Part shown: piece after piece, positions 22,896 through 32,897 of the stretch | Layout: every line of letters starts with the position of its first letter | How positions within the stretch are numbered: position 1 is the first letter of the stretch | Source of the DNA: Gracilibacillus boraciitolerans JCM 21714 | GTDB taxonomy: Bacteria; Bacillota; Bacilli; Bacillales; Amphibacillaceae | DNA length: 64,000 nucleotides | NCBI RefSeq assembly: GCF_000521485.1 | Contig: NZ_BAVS01000007.1 | Span: 1-64,000 of the forward strand | Direction of reading: 5' to 3' | Notes under the pieces: model-generated | What the model saw: only the letters and a program-made list of their open reading frames with translations | What the model was told of the DNA's origin: nothing | Database searches by the model: none | Made by a program: the position numbers and the translations under genes

Positions 22896-23495
22896 TTAAT
22901 TAAGATCAGATGGTTTCTTTTCCATTACTTTATCGATTAAACCATATTCTTTAGCTCTTTCAGCAGTCATAAAGTTATCACGATCAGTATCTTTTTCGAT
23001 TACTTCAAGCGGTTGACCAGTACGATCTGCCAGGATTTGATTTAATTTTTTCTTCATTTCAATAATTCGATTAGCGTGGATCTGAATATCTGACGCTTGA
23101 CCTTGTGTTCCTCCTAGAGGTTGGTGAATTAATACTTCACTGTTAGGTAAAGCATATCGTTTACCTGGTTCACCAGCTGCAAGTAAGAATGAACCCATTG
23201 ATGCTGCCATTCCCATACAAATAGTAGAAACATTTGGTTTAATAAATTGCATCGTATCATAGATAGCCATACCTGCTGTAATCGATCCGCCTGGTGAATT
23301 AATGTAAAGAGAAATATCTTTGTCAGGGTCTTCTGCAGCTAGGAATAATAATTGTGCAACAATACTATTGGCAACATTATCATCAACCTGACTCCCCCCC
23401 AGCATAATAATTCTGTCCTTTAATAAGCGTGAATAAATGTCATATGCACGTTCGCCTCTGTTTGTTTGTTCAATGACTGTTGGGATTAAATTCAT
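22896..23495 (-). CDS. clpP: ATP-dependent Clp protease proteolytic subunit
   Basis: Serine peptidase of 199 aa forming the ClpXP/ClpCP barrel. Nucleophile Ser in [14 protein letters not shown] near residue 98 and His in LIHQPLGG near 123; start [23 protein letters not shown] 7-C run (23394-23400 on the plus strand) makes [14 protein letters not shown], one Gly more than the usual MLGS. It is transcribed from a sigmaA-like promoter overlapped by a CtsR box. RBS AAGGAGGAATTATTTT is ideal. Confidence 0.96.
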   Translation of the reverse strand: MNLIPTVIEQTNRGERAYDIYSRLLKDRIIMLGGSQVDDNVANSIVAQLLFLAAEDPDKDISLYINSPGGSITAGMAIYDTMQFIKPNVSTICMGMAASMGSFLLAAGEPGKRYALPNSEVLIHQPLGGTQGQASDIQIHANRIIEMKKKLNQILADRTGQPLEVIEKDTDRDNFMTAERAKEYGLIDKVMEKKPSDLN

Positions 23496-23552
23496 AAAAT
23501 AATTCCTCCTTAAACACTTACATATTTATTAGTGATTTAACTAACTAAATTT

Positions 23553-23581
23553 ATCTTAACTGAATGGTCAAAAAAGGTCAA
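23553..23581 (-). promoter_or_regulatory. SigmaA-type promoter of clpP
   Basis: On the minus strand, -35 TTGACC (complement 23576-23581), a 17-bp spacer, and -10 TAAGAT (complement 23553-23558). The -35 lies inside the CtsR box. Confidence 0.75.
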
Positions 23582-23582
23582 A
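23566..23582 (-). promoter_or_regulatory. CtsR heat-shock operator
   Basis: Plus-strand GGTCAAA-AAA-GGTCAAA is a perfect direct heptad repeat with 3-bp spacing, the CtsR consensus of low-GC Gram-positives. It covers the clpP -35 region, so CtsR should block clpP until heat or protein stress. Confidence 0.9.
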
Positions 23583-23749
23583 AGATTTGATTGACTAATT
23601 TCATCCTACCCTAAACAATGTTTATTTAAACTATCATACTTAAAAATTCTTATATAAGCAATGATATTTTATTTTTTATAAATAGTTATTGAAAAAATTA
23701 CATAAACCCCTTACAATGTTAATTAAGCAATAAATATATTTTATTAAAA

Positions 23750-23767
23750 ATGATGAACGTTCCTCAT
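23750..23767 (+). promoter_or_regulatory. Imperfect LacI-type operator upstream of the 23826 regulator
   Basis: ATGATGAACGTTCCTCAT shares the AACGTTCCTCA core of the two operators downstream of the gene, with one mismatched pair in the 18-bp palindrome. It lies about 60 bp upstream of the regulator start, suggesting autoregulation. Confidence 0.65.
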
Positions 23768-23825
23768 ATCATTTTTAAAACAGTACTGAAGAAATGAGAG
23801 CTAATGATGAAAAATGGTGAGAAAA

Positions 23826-24854
23826 ATGAAAGTAACGGCTAAAACTATTGCAGAACAATTAAACATATCACCGGCAACAGTAGATCGAGTTATTCATAAA
23901 AGAGGTGGGGGTAAGTCCCAAAACAGTAAAGAAAGTTTTAGATAAAGCAAATGAGCTAAATTACAGACCTAATAAATCAGCGAGTTTTCTTGCGAAAAAA
24001 AGCATTTACGAATAGCATTTGTCTATCCAGAATATCCTCAATACTTTTGGAAGGAAGTAGAGCGGGGTATAAAACATTCACTTGAAGATATTCAAGATTA
24101 TGGATTTAATGTTCAATTATTTAAAATTCCCGATAATATCTATAAACAGATAGAAGTAGTAAATGAAATTATTGATTCTAATAAATATGATGGATTAGTA
24201 ATTTGTCCAAAAGATGGAAACAAGCTAGAAAAAATTATAAATGATAATGTTGAAAAAGGATTTCCTATTTATACATTCAATAATGATTCACCATCAAGCA
24301 AAAGATTGTCATATGTAGGAGCGGATTATTTTGATTCGGGAAGTTTAGCAGGCGATTTACTAGAAAAAATGACCAATAGATCAAAGAAATTCGCAATTAT
24401 TACAGATGAACTTGATACTTCTCAAATGATCCAAAAACGGAAGGGTTTTGAATCCTACCTAAAATCAATTAATTATAGACATCAATTTCAACATATGAAA
24501 ATCGATCATAATAATATTGAAAACACGCTTTATGAATTGAAAGATAATTTTTCTGAATTAGATGGTATTTATGTTGCTTGTGGAGCTTTATCTGAAGTAG
24601 CAAATTTATTGAAAAGCATTGATACAAAGTGTCGTCCTATTTTAGTTGGTCATGATATGAGTCAAGAAATTTATAACTACCTGCAATCTGAAGTAGTAAC
24701 TGCTACTATTTGCCAAGATCCAGTATTTCAAGGAAGTTTAGCTGTACGAATTCCTTTCAATCACTTAATGCTAGAACAACCTGTTAAAAATGCTGAGCAT
24801 ATAGTTAAATTAGAAATTGTAACAAAAGCAAATGCCAAATATTATCTTCATTAA
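23826..24854 (+). CDS. LacI-family transcriptional regulator (two frameshifts)
   Basis: Regulator of about 342 aa. The N-terminal HTH reads KVTAKTIAEQLNISPATVDR, followed after correction by a hinge around NYRPNKSASFLAKKK, then a periplasmic-binding-like effector domain (LRIAFVYPEY, LVICPKDGN, YVGADYFDSGSLAGDLL). Breaks: a 5-G run at 23905-23909 (4 expected, GGVSPKTVKK) and a 7-A run near 23995-24001 (8 expected, KKKHLRIAFVY). Start ATG at 23826 after GGTGAG. Palindromic AACGTT operators on both sides suggest it controls itself and the GH31 sugar operon that follows. The effector is unknown, presumably an alpha-glycoside. Confidence 0.85.
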
Positions 24855-24868
24855 AGAAGATAATATTA

Positions 24869-24906
24869 ATTCCATAAAATGAGGAACGTTCCTCATTTTA
24901 TGGAAT
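24869..24906 (+). promoter_or_regulatory. Operator palindrome O1 for the LacI-type regulator
   Basis: A perfect 38-bp inverted repeat without a loop, centred between 24887 and 24888, with core ATGAGGAACGTTCCTCAT. The CG-centred core is typical of LacI-family operators. It starts 15 bp after the regulator stop and could also slow its transcription. Confidence 0.8.
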
Positions 24907-24917
24907 ATGTTCAGATA

Positions 24918-24941
24918 ATAATGAGGAACGTTCCTCATTAT
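24918..24941 (+). promoter_or_regulatory. Operator palindrome O2 for the LacI-type regulator
   Basis: A perfect 24-bp palindrome with the same 18-bp core as O1. The two centres are 42 bp apart, close to four helical turns, so dimers would sit on the same face of the DNA. Confidence 0.8.
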
Positions 24942-25011
24942 AACTAACTGAATTGATTTTGCGATAAGGGGGGGTTGATGTAATAAAAATAGAAGTCTTT
25001 TATGTTTGAAA

Positions 25012-25025
25012 TGAAAGCGGAGTCA
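25012..25025 (+). promoter_or_regulatory. Candidate cre site ahead of the sugar operon
   Basis: TGAAAGCGGAGTCA fits the loose cre pattern TGWNANCGNTNWCA except for one position. It lies about 75 bp upstream of the binding-protein start, where CcpA repression of a secondary-sugar operon would be expected. Confidence 0.4.
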
Positions 25026-25101
25026 TTGTCTTGATGCTTTATATGTCGATGGAAAAACCAGCCAATGGATTGGTTGAAAAAATGAAAGGAAGTGTAAAAA
25101 A

Positions 25102-26368
25102 ATGAAAAAAATGCTATTTTTTTATTTAGTATTGCGTTGATTTTAATTATTTCTGCGTGTGGCGGAGATGATGGATCAATAACGCCAGAAGATAATAATG
25201 AAGGAGATTCAGCAGAAGAATCAGAAGGTAAAACAGAAGTATTATTATGGCATCATTATACAAGTTCAGCTGAATTATTAAACAAATTTTTAGAAGAGTT
25301 TAATAATTCACAAGAAGACATTGTGGTGAAAAGTGAGTATGTCCCGTTTAGTGAAATGAACCGACAGCTATCAGTAGGGACAGCAGGTGACTCATTACCT
25401 GATATGATCTTAGCTGATACAGTGAATAATGTATCAATGGCTTCCATGGGAATATTAGCAGACTTAACAGATCGTATTAATGAATGGGGGGGAGAAGGGG
25501 GGGATCAATTTTTGAATGGTCCGATGAATTCCACGGTCTATAAAGACAAAAATTATGGACTTCCACTTACTACTAATTCATTAGGATTATTTTATAACAA
25601 GAATTTATTTGAAGAGGCTGGAATCGAAGAACCACCAACTACTTGGGGGGAGAATTGGAAGAAGCTGCTAACAAATTAACAACTGATACTGTTAAAGGAT
25701 TTGGTTTATCAGCAGTTAAATCGGAAGAATCAACCTTTCAATTTTATCCATTTATTTATTCAGCTGGGGGGGCTTCTTACAAAGAATTAGAAACACCAGA
25801 AGCGATTAAATCGTTTGAATTTATAGATGGATTGCTTGAAGAAGGCTACATGAGTCAAGATGTCTTGACTGCGACACAAGATGATCTAACTAGAATGTTT
25901 GTCGAAGGCGATTTAGCAATGATGGTTAATGGTCCATGGATGATTGATCGAATTAGTGAAAGTGCAGATTTTGAATATGGTATTACCTATATTCCTAAAG
26001 ATCAAGAATTTGCATCTGTTACAGGTGGAGATAATGTTTCTATCACAAAAGATGGTAATGTGGATGCAGCATGGGAATTTATGAAATGGTTGTTAGCACC
26101 TGAACAAAATGAGAAATTTGCGATGGATACTGGATATTATCCAACTAGAACAGACGTGTTACACGAAGCGGAATATTGGAAAAATGAAGAACTCGTAAAA
26201 GAATTTATTCCGATAATGGAAGTTGCTGAAGCACGCGGACCGTCAGCGAATTGGCCAAAAGTTTCAGAGGCAATTCAATTAGCTATTCAAGAAACATTAA
26301 CAGATACAAAAACAGCAGAACAAGCGTTGACAGATGCTGCAGCAAAAATTAAAGAACTAGAGGAGTAG
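25102..26368 (+). CDS. Sugar ABC transporter substrate-binding lipoprotein (two frameshifts)
   Basis: Family-1 extracellular solute-binding protein, about 422 aa. The corrected signal peptide is MKKMLFFLFSIALILIISAC, with the lipobox cysteine followed by GGDDGS. Then HHYTSSAELLNKFLEEFNNS, a typical sugar-binding fold, and MVNGPWMI characteristic of the family. Breaks: a 7-T run near 25117 (8 expected) and a 6-G run at 25645-25650 (4 expected, TTWGELEEAANKL). Further 7-G runs at about 25486, 25497 and 25766 keep the frame. Start ATG at 25102 after GGAAGTG. It is paired with two MalFG-type permeases downstream and probably imports an oligosaccharide processed by the GH31 enzyme. Confidence 0.85.
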
Positions 26369-26378
26369 AAATATGGTT

Positions 26379-26408
26379 GGGTTATCTTCAAGTAGAAGAA
26401 GATAATCC
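26379..26408 (+). terminator. Intercistronic hairpin between binding protein and GH31 gene
   Basis: GGGTTATCTTC pairs with GAAGATAATCC around a short loop, followed by TTTATC. It could act as a weak attenuator or 3' stabiliser giving more binding protein than downstream products, as is common in ABC sugar operons. Confidence 0.55.
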
Positions 26409-26449
26409 TTTATCAAAAATAAATGGAAAATGAAGGACAGGAGTTTTAG

Positions 26450-28458
26450 ATGATGGAAAGTGTATTTAAAAGAGATAAAAATCGACTAATCCGTGAGTAT
26501 GATAGTGAAAAATTATGGATAGAACCTTGGGGGGAAAAATAGTCTTCGTGTTCGCTCTACTTATTTAGCAGAAATAGGTATGGAGGATTGGGCTCTTTTA
26601 CAACCAGAAGAACAGAATGCAGAAATTAATATTGATGAAGAAAAAGCTGCGATTACCAATGGGGGAAATAAAAGCAGAGCTTACTACTGCAGGGAAAATT
26701 ACATTTTTTAATCAACATGATGAGGTGCTACTACAGGAATATGTTAGGAATCGTAAAAATATAAAAGAATTTTGTAGTGCCTTGAAAGTAGATGCTCGTG
26801 AATTTAAATCTAATTTAGGTGGAGATTTTCAATTAACGATGCGGTTTGAATCCAATCCGAATGAAAAGTTATATGGAATGGGACAATATCAGCAACCATA
26901 TTTAGATTTGAAAAATTGTACCTTAGAACTTGCGCAACGTAATTCTCAAGCTTCTGTTCCTTTTGCATTATCAAGCTTAGGTTATGGTTTTCTTTGGAAT
27001 AATCCAGCAGTGGGACAGGTTACTTTCGGAAAAAATATTACAGAATGGGTTGCTACATCAACGAAACAACTTGATTTTTGGATAACAGCTGGTGATACTC
27101 CTGCTGAAATTGAAGAATCATATGCAAGAGCAACTGGAACCGTTCCAATGATGCCGGATTATGGCATGGGATTTTGGCAATGCAAATTGCGTTACCAAAC
27201 ACAGGAAGAATTGTTAGCGGTTGCTCGTGAATATAAGAGAAGAAATCTGCCAATATCATTAATAGTTATTGATTATTTTCATTGGCCAAAGCAAGGAGAT
27301 TGGCGATTTGATCTTGACTATTGGCCAGATCCAGATGCAATGGTGCGAGAATTAGATGAAATGGGAATTGAATTAATGGTTTCAATTTGGCCAACGGTGG
27401 ATAAAAAGAGTGAAAATTATCAAGAGATGTTACAAAAAGGTTATTTAACAAGGACAGAGAAAGGAATTCGTATTACGCATGATTTTCTTGGGAACACAGT
27501 ATATTTAGATCCGACTAATCCTGGAGCAAGAGATTTTGTTTGGAAAACAGCTAAAAAAAATTACTATGATAAGGGTATTAAAACCTTTTGGCTGGATGAA
27601 GCAGAACCTGAATACAATGTCTATGATTTTGAAAATTATCGATATCATCTTGGTTCAAATGCCCAAGTTGGTAATATTTATCCGACTATGTTTTCTAAAG
27701 CTTTCTATGACGGTATGACTGATGCAGGACAGGAAAATGTTGTGAATTTAGTTCGTTGTGCCTGGGCTGGAAGTCAACGGTACGGTGCACTTGTATGGTC
27801 AGGTGATATTGATTCCAGCTTTGCATCCCTGAGAAATCAATTTAATATCGGTTTGAATATGGGATTAGCGGGCATTCCATGGTGGACGACAGACATTGGA
27901 GGGTTTCATGGTGGGGATCCTAATGACCCTGACTTTAGAGAATGTATGATTCGCTGGTTCCAATATGGTGCCTTTTGTCCAGTCTTTAGAATACATGGAG
28001 ACCGAGAACCACATTCAGAACCATTAGGAACAAGTGGAGGTGGATTATGTCCGAGTGGTGCTGATAATGAAGTTTGGAGTTATGGAGAAGAAGCATATGA
28101 AATTTTTAAAAAATATATGTTGATGAGAGAAAGATTACGACCGTACATCACTGAATTAATGAAAGCAGCACATGAAAAAGGAACGCCTTTAATGAGACCG
28201 TTATTTTATGACTTTCCAAAGGATAAAGAAGCATGGAATATTGAGGATGCTTATATGTTTGGACCTGACTTATTAGTAGCGCCTGTTCTGCATGAAGGTG
28301 CACGTTCCAGAAAAGTATATCTGCCAAAAGGTGCTTCATGGAAGGATGCACACACAAATAAAAGGTATGATGGAGGGCAATATATCGAATGTGATGCACC
28401 AATTGATACGATACCATTATTTTTGAAAGATGGTTCAGAGCTTCCTGTTTTAGAGTAA
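26450..28458 (+). CDS. Glycoside hydrolase family 31 (alpha-glucosidase/alpha-xylosidase type), two frameshifts
   Basis: Intracellular GH31 enzyme of about 668 aa (no signal peptide). The (beta/alpha)8 domain contains KTFWLDEAEPEY with the presumed Asp nucleophile, WSGDIDSSFASL with the acid/base Asp, and WWTTDIGGFHGGDPNDPDF followed by WFQYGAFCPVFRIHG. Start ATG at 26450 behind AGGACAGGAG. Breaks in the N-terminal domain: a 6-G run at 26529-26534 (4 expected, PWGKNSLRVRSTYL) and a 5-G run at 26661-26665 (4 expected, ITNGEIKAELT). GH31 enzymes act on alpha-linked glucosides, xylosides or galactosides; the exact substrate cannot be read here. Its place between binding protein and permeases implies it cleaves the imported sugar. 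Confidence 0.87.
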
Positions 28459-28484
28459 TATTTATATGTTTAGAAGGTAAATAG

Positions 28485-28514
28485 GCGGAAACCTCTTTAA
28501 AGGGAGGTTTTCGC
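28485..28514 (+). terminator. Hairpin after the GH31 gene
   Basis: GCGGAAACCTC pairs with GGAGGTTTTCGC around TTTAAAG. It is followed by TAATAATAAA rather than a T run, so it may be a processing or partial-termination site between GH31 and the permeases. Confidence 0.6.
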
Positions 28515-28543
28515 TAATAATAAATAAGGAAAGTAGGGTTCTT

Positions 28544-29263
28544 AATGCTTAAAAATATAAGCAAGAATTTAGAAGGCTATCTGTTTTAAATACATTGGTT
28601 TACACGGTAGGGAGTGTATTTTTTCAAATTATTATCGGCTTTTTCTTAGCGATGTTTTTTAGTATGAAGTTTAAATTGGCCGGTTTTTTAAGAGGATTAA
28701 TGATGATCAGTTGGCTTATACCATTAACAGTAACCGCTCTGCTTTTTAAATTTATGATGGGGATCAAATGCAGGAATTTTTAATCAAATGTTAATGTCAG
28801 CAAATCTTATTGATAATCCAATCGGCTGGCTTTCGAGTCCCGAAATTGCACTATGGAGCGTAATTATAGCAAATATTTGGGTAGGTATTCCATTCAATAT
28901 GCTTTTACTTTCAACAGGGTTAAGCAGTCTCCCTCAAGATGTGTATGAAAGTGCAAGTCTAGATGGGGGGGCAAATTGGTTTCAAAAATTATTTTATATT
29001 ACCTTACCATGCTACGCCCAGTTATTATGGTTGTATTGATGCTTGGTTTTATTTATACTTTTAAAGTTTTTGACATCGTATACGTAATGACAGGTGTGGG
29101 ACCTATTAATTCAACAGAAGTTCTTTCCACGCTTGCTTTCCGCTATTCGTTCACTGACTTTCAATTTAACTTAGGAGCAGCAACTGCGAATATCTTATTT
29201 GTTATCCTATTATTAATTAGCTTAGTCTATTTACGAATGATTAAAAAGGATGAGGTGATTTAG
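28544..29263 (+). CDS. Sugar ABC transporter permease, MalF type; 5' end missing, three frameshifts
   Basis: About 240 aa can be reconstructed, reading LSVLNTLVYTVGSVFF onward: TM segments, the EAA-like loop VYESASLDGGANWFQKLFYITLP, and the end YLRMIKKDEVI. Breaks: one base short near 28562 (KQEFRRLSVLNTL expected), a 4-G run near 28760 (3 expected, MMGSNAGIFNQ), and one A missing near 29009 (LPMLRPVIM). Family members are about 290 aa; the first membrane helix and following loop, about 90 residues, are absent, and only about 100 bp separate this from the GH31 stop. Either the copy is truncated or the assembly lost about 300 bp. It ends 2 bp before the MalG-type partner. Confidence 0.75.
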
Positions 29264-29265
29264 AG

Positions 29266-30090
29266 ATGAATAAAAGAAAAGAGTGGATGAAAAATTTACT
29301 TGGAGTCATATTAGTTGCTGTATTTTTATTTCCGGTATATTGGATGATTATTACTGCATTTAAAACACAAACTGAAATCTTTCAATCACCACCAACTTTT
29401 TTCCCTAAGGAGTTTCAAATTAGTAGTTTTATCACAATTCTTCAAGGGGGGGATATAACACAATATTTTATGAATAGTGTGATTATTTCTAGCCTGGCAA
29501 CATTGTTAGTATTATTACTTGCGGTTCCATCAGCTTATGGGTTAGCAAGGTTTAAAATACGAGGAATTAAAACCATGCTATTGATTTACCTTGTTACTCA
29601 GATGTTACCGGCTACTGTAGTCTTAACACCATTATTTATTGTGTTTAATAATCTGAACTTGTTGAATAGTTATTGGGGGGGTCCAGTATTAGCTACCTCA
29701 ACATTAGGAATTCCATTCTCAGTATTACTGTTACGAACCTTCTTTATTGGAATTCCAAAAGAGCTTGAAGAAGCAGCAAAAATAGACGGTTGTAGCAGAT
29801 TACGTGCTTTTCTTCAAGTAATTATTCCTATTTCTATACCTAGTATTGTAGTTTGTGGAGCAATATCTTTTTTCTTTGCGTGGGGTGATTTAATTTATAG
29901 TATTACCTTTAATCGAAATCAAGATCTATGGCCTCTTACAGCAGGCATTTACAATGCGATAGGTCGCTATGGTATTGAATGGAACAATTTAATGTCATTT
30001 GCTACAATTTCTGTTATACCTGTTATCATTATTTTTATCCTTTTACAAAAACATTTAGTGGAAGGTTTGGTTAGTGGGTCTGTAAAATAA
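29266..30090 (+). CDS. Sugar ABC transporter permease, MalG type
   Basis: Inner-membrane permease of 274 aa with six predicted helices and the EAA loop ELEEAAKIDGCSRLRAFLQV that contacts the ATPase. The ending EGLVSGSVK is typical of the family. Start ATG at 29266 with TGAGGTGAT upstream. Two 7-G runs (LQGGDIT near 29446, YWGGPVLA near 29675) each add a Gly. No ATPase gene follows; as with many Bacillaceae sugar importers it probably uses a shared MsmX-type ATPase encoded elsewhere (inference). Confidence 0.9.
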   Translation: MNKRKEWMKNLLGVILVAVFLFPVYWMIITAFKTQTEIFQSPPTFFPKEFQISSFITILQGGDITQYFMNSVIISSLATLLVLLLAVPSAYGLARFKIRGIKTMLLIYLVTQMLPATVVLTPLFIVFNNLNLLNSYWGGPVLATSTLGIPFSVLLLRTFFIGIPKELEEAAKIDGCSRLRAFLQVIIPISIPSIVVCGAISFFFAWGDLIYSITFNRNQDLWPLTAGIYNAIGRYGIEWNNLMSFATISVIPVIIIFILLQKHLVEGLVSGSVK

Positions 30091-30203
30091 GCAAATAAGC
30101 AAGAGTATGCAACATAACATTGATTTATCAGGTTACTAAACGTCTGTAAACTCCTGCTGATCATAGTCACACTTTATTGTTTAGTAATTTTCATATTTAT
30201 GAA

Positions 30204-30373
30204 AGGTATAATAACCGCTTTGACTTGTCCAATTTCTTTTTCACAGGTTTTTATCTTCAGTTAAATATATCAAGCAAAAAACCAATTGATAAATTTGATC
30301 TTCTGATAAAAAAATCTAAAGGAGTCGAAGCGGACACCCTCGTTGTTTGGATTGCTCTAAAACAGTTATGAGC
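30204..30373. repeat. Degenerate left half of the MITE-like element
   Basis: Shares, in order, the modules of the left arm of the element at 22309: ACCGCTT, CTTCAGTTAA, GATCTTCTGATAAAA, AGGAGTCGAAGCGGAC, TTGCTCT and AACAGTTATGA. The right arm is missing. No gene lies between 30091 and 30451; the 64-codon frame at 30177 is built from this repeat. Confidence 0.6.
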
Positions 30374-30451
30374 CGTATCATATTCGATTATTAAAAATAA
30401 TTGATTTTAATTAGATGATTCGGTATAATAAAAGTCGTTGCAATTAAATAT

Positions 30452-30523
30452 GCGCTCGTAGCTCAGGGATAGAGCAATGGTTTCCGGTGCCATGTGGCGG
30501 GGGTTCAATTCCCTCCGAGCGCG
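30452..30523 (+). tRNA. tRNA-Arg (anticodon CCG)
   Basis: Perfect 7-bp acceptor stem GCGCTCG/CGAGCGC with G discriminator, D stem GCTC/GAGC, anticodon stem ATGGT/GCCAT (one G-U) around TTCCGGT with anticodon CCG, and T arm GGGGG-TTCAATT-CCCTC. The D loop AGGGATA is about one base shorter than usual (AGGGGATA), perhaps another G-run length error. No CCA is encoded. A terminator follows. Confidence 0.93.
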
Positions 30524-30528
30524 TTATT

Positions 30529-30563
30529 AAAACTAAGCTGGCTTAACTGGCTTAGTTTTTTAT
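30529..30563 (+). terminator. Intrinsic terminator after tRNA-Arg
   Basis: AAAACTAAGC pairs with GCTTAGTTTT around an 11-nt loop, followed by TTTATT. Confidence 0.88.
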
Positions 30564-30596
30564 TACCAGCTAATTTTATAATTTTCAGAAAATATA

Positions 30597-30625
30597 TTGA
30601 CATTACACATCTGTCGTGCTAAAGT
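30597..30625 (+). promoter_or_regulatory. SigmaA-type promoter of the tandem SAM-riboswitch leader
   Basis: -35 TTGACA (30597-30602), 17-bp spacer, -10 TAAAGT (30620-30625). It lies about 50 bp before the first riboswitch and should drive the metY operon. Confidence 0.75.
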
Positions 30626-30674
30626 TAGCTATATCAAAAACAAAAGCGAGTAAAGCACTCGGAATTATATAATT

Positions 30675-30839
30675 CTTATCCAGAGAGGTGGAGGGACTGG
30701 CCCTTTGAAACCTCGGCAACCATTAAACAGATTCTTGTTTAATATAGGTGCTAATTCCACTAAGCAGAATAGCTTAGATAGATAAGAGAGCAAAACCAGA
30801 ATCTTAAGTCTCTCTATCTCAGATTAGAGGGACTTTTTT
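30675..30839 (+). ncRNA. SAM-I (S-box) riboswitch 1 with terminator
   Basis: The aptamer 30675-30786 has P1 CTTATC/GATAAG, the conserved AGAGAGGTGGAGGGACTGGC and CTCGGCAACC, and a GGTGCTAATTCC segment in the core. The expression platform is the hairpin AAGTCTCTCTA/TAGAGGGACTT followed by a T run (30806-30839). High SAM should favour termination. It is the first of two complete riboswitches in the same leader. Confidence 0.93.
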
Positions 30840-30863
30840 GATTGTGAAAATTATAATGCAACA

Positions 30864-31018
30864 CTCTTATCAAGAGAGGCGGAGGGACTGGCCCGACGAT
30901 GCCCAGCAACCATTAGGCAATTGCTTAAAAGGTGCTAAATCCTGCAGGAGTATATCCTGGAAGATAAGAGGAAGTCTTTGAAATAGTAAAGCCTTCTTCT
31001 AATGGAGAAGGCTTTTTA
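30864..31018 (+). ncRNA. SAM-I (S-box) riboswitch 2 with terminator
   Basis: A second complete aptamer (30864-30970): P1 CTCTTATC/GATAAGAG, core AGAGAGGCGGAGGGACTGGC, CCCAGCAACC and AGGTGCTAAATCC. Its terminator is AAAGCCTTCT/AGAAGGCTTTTTA (30988-31018). It lies about 40 bp upstream of the metY start and 25 bp after the terminator of riboswitch 1. Confidence 0.93.
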
Positions 31019-31057
31019 TTTATTTAAATTTATTAAAGCTTGGGGAGGCAAATAAAA

Positions 31058-32866
<1,809 letters not shown>

Positions 32867-32897
32867 TAGAAATTAAACGTATTAGGGGGACATTAAA

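Noticed and set aside
30177-30371. 64-codon open frame on the plus strand
   Set aside because: Built from the degenerate half element upstream of tRNA-Arg; no ribosome-binding site.
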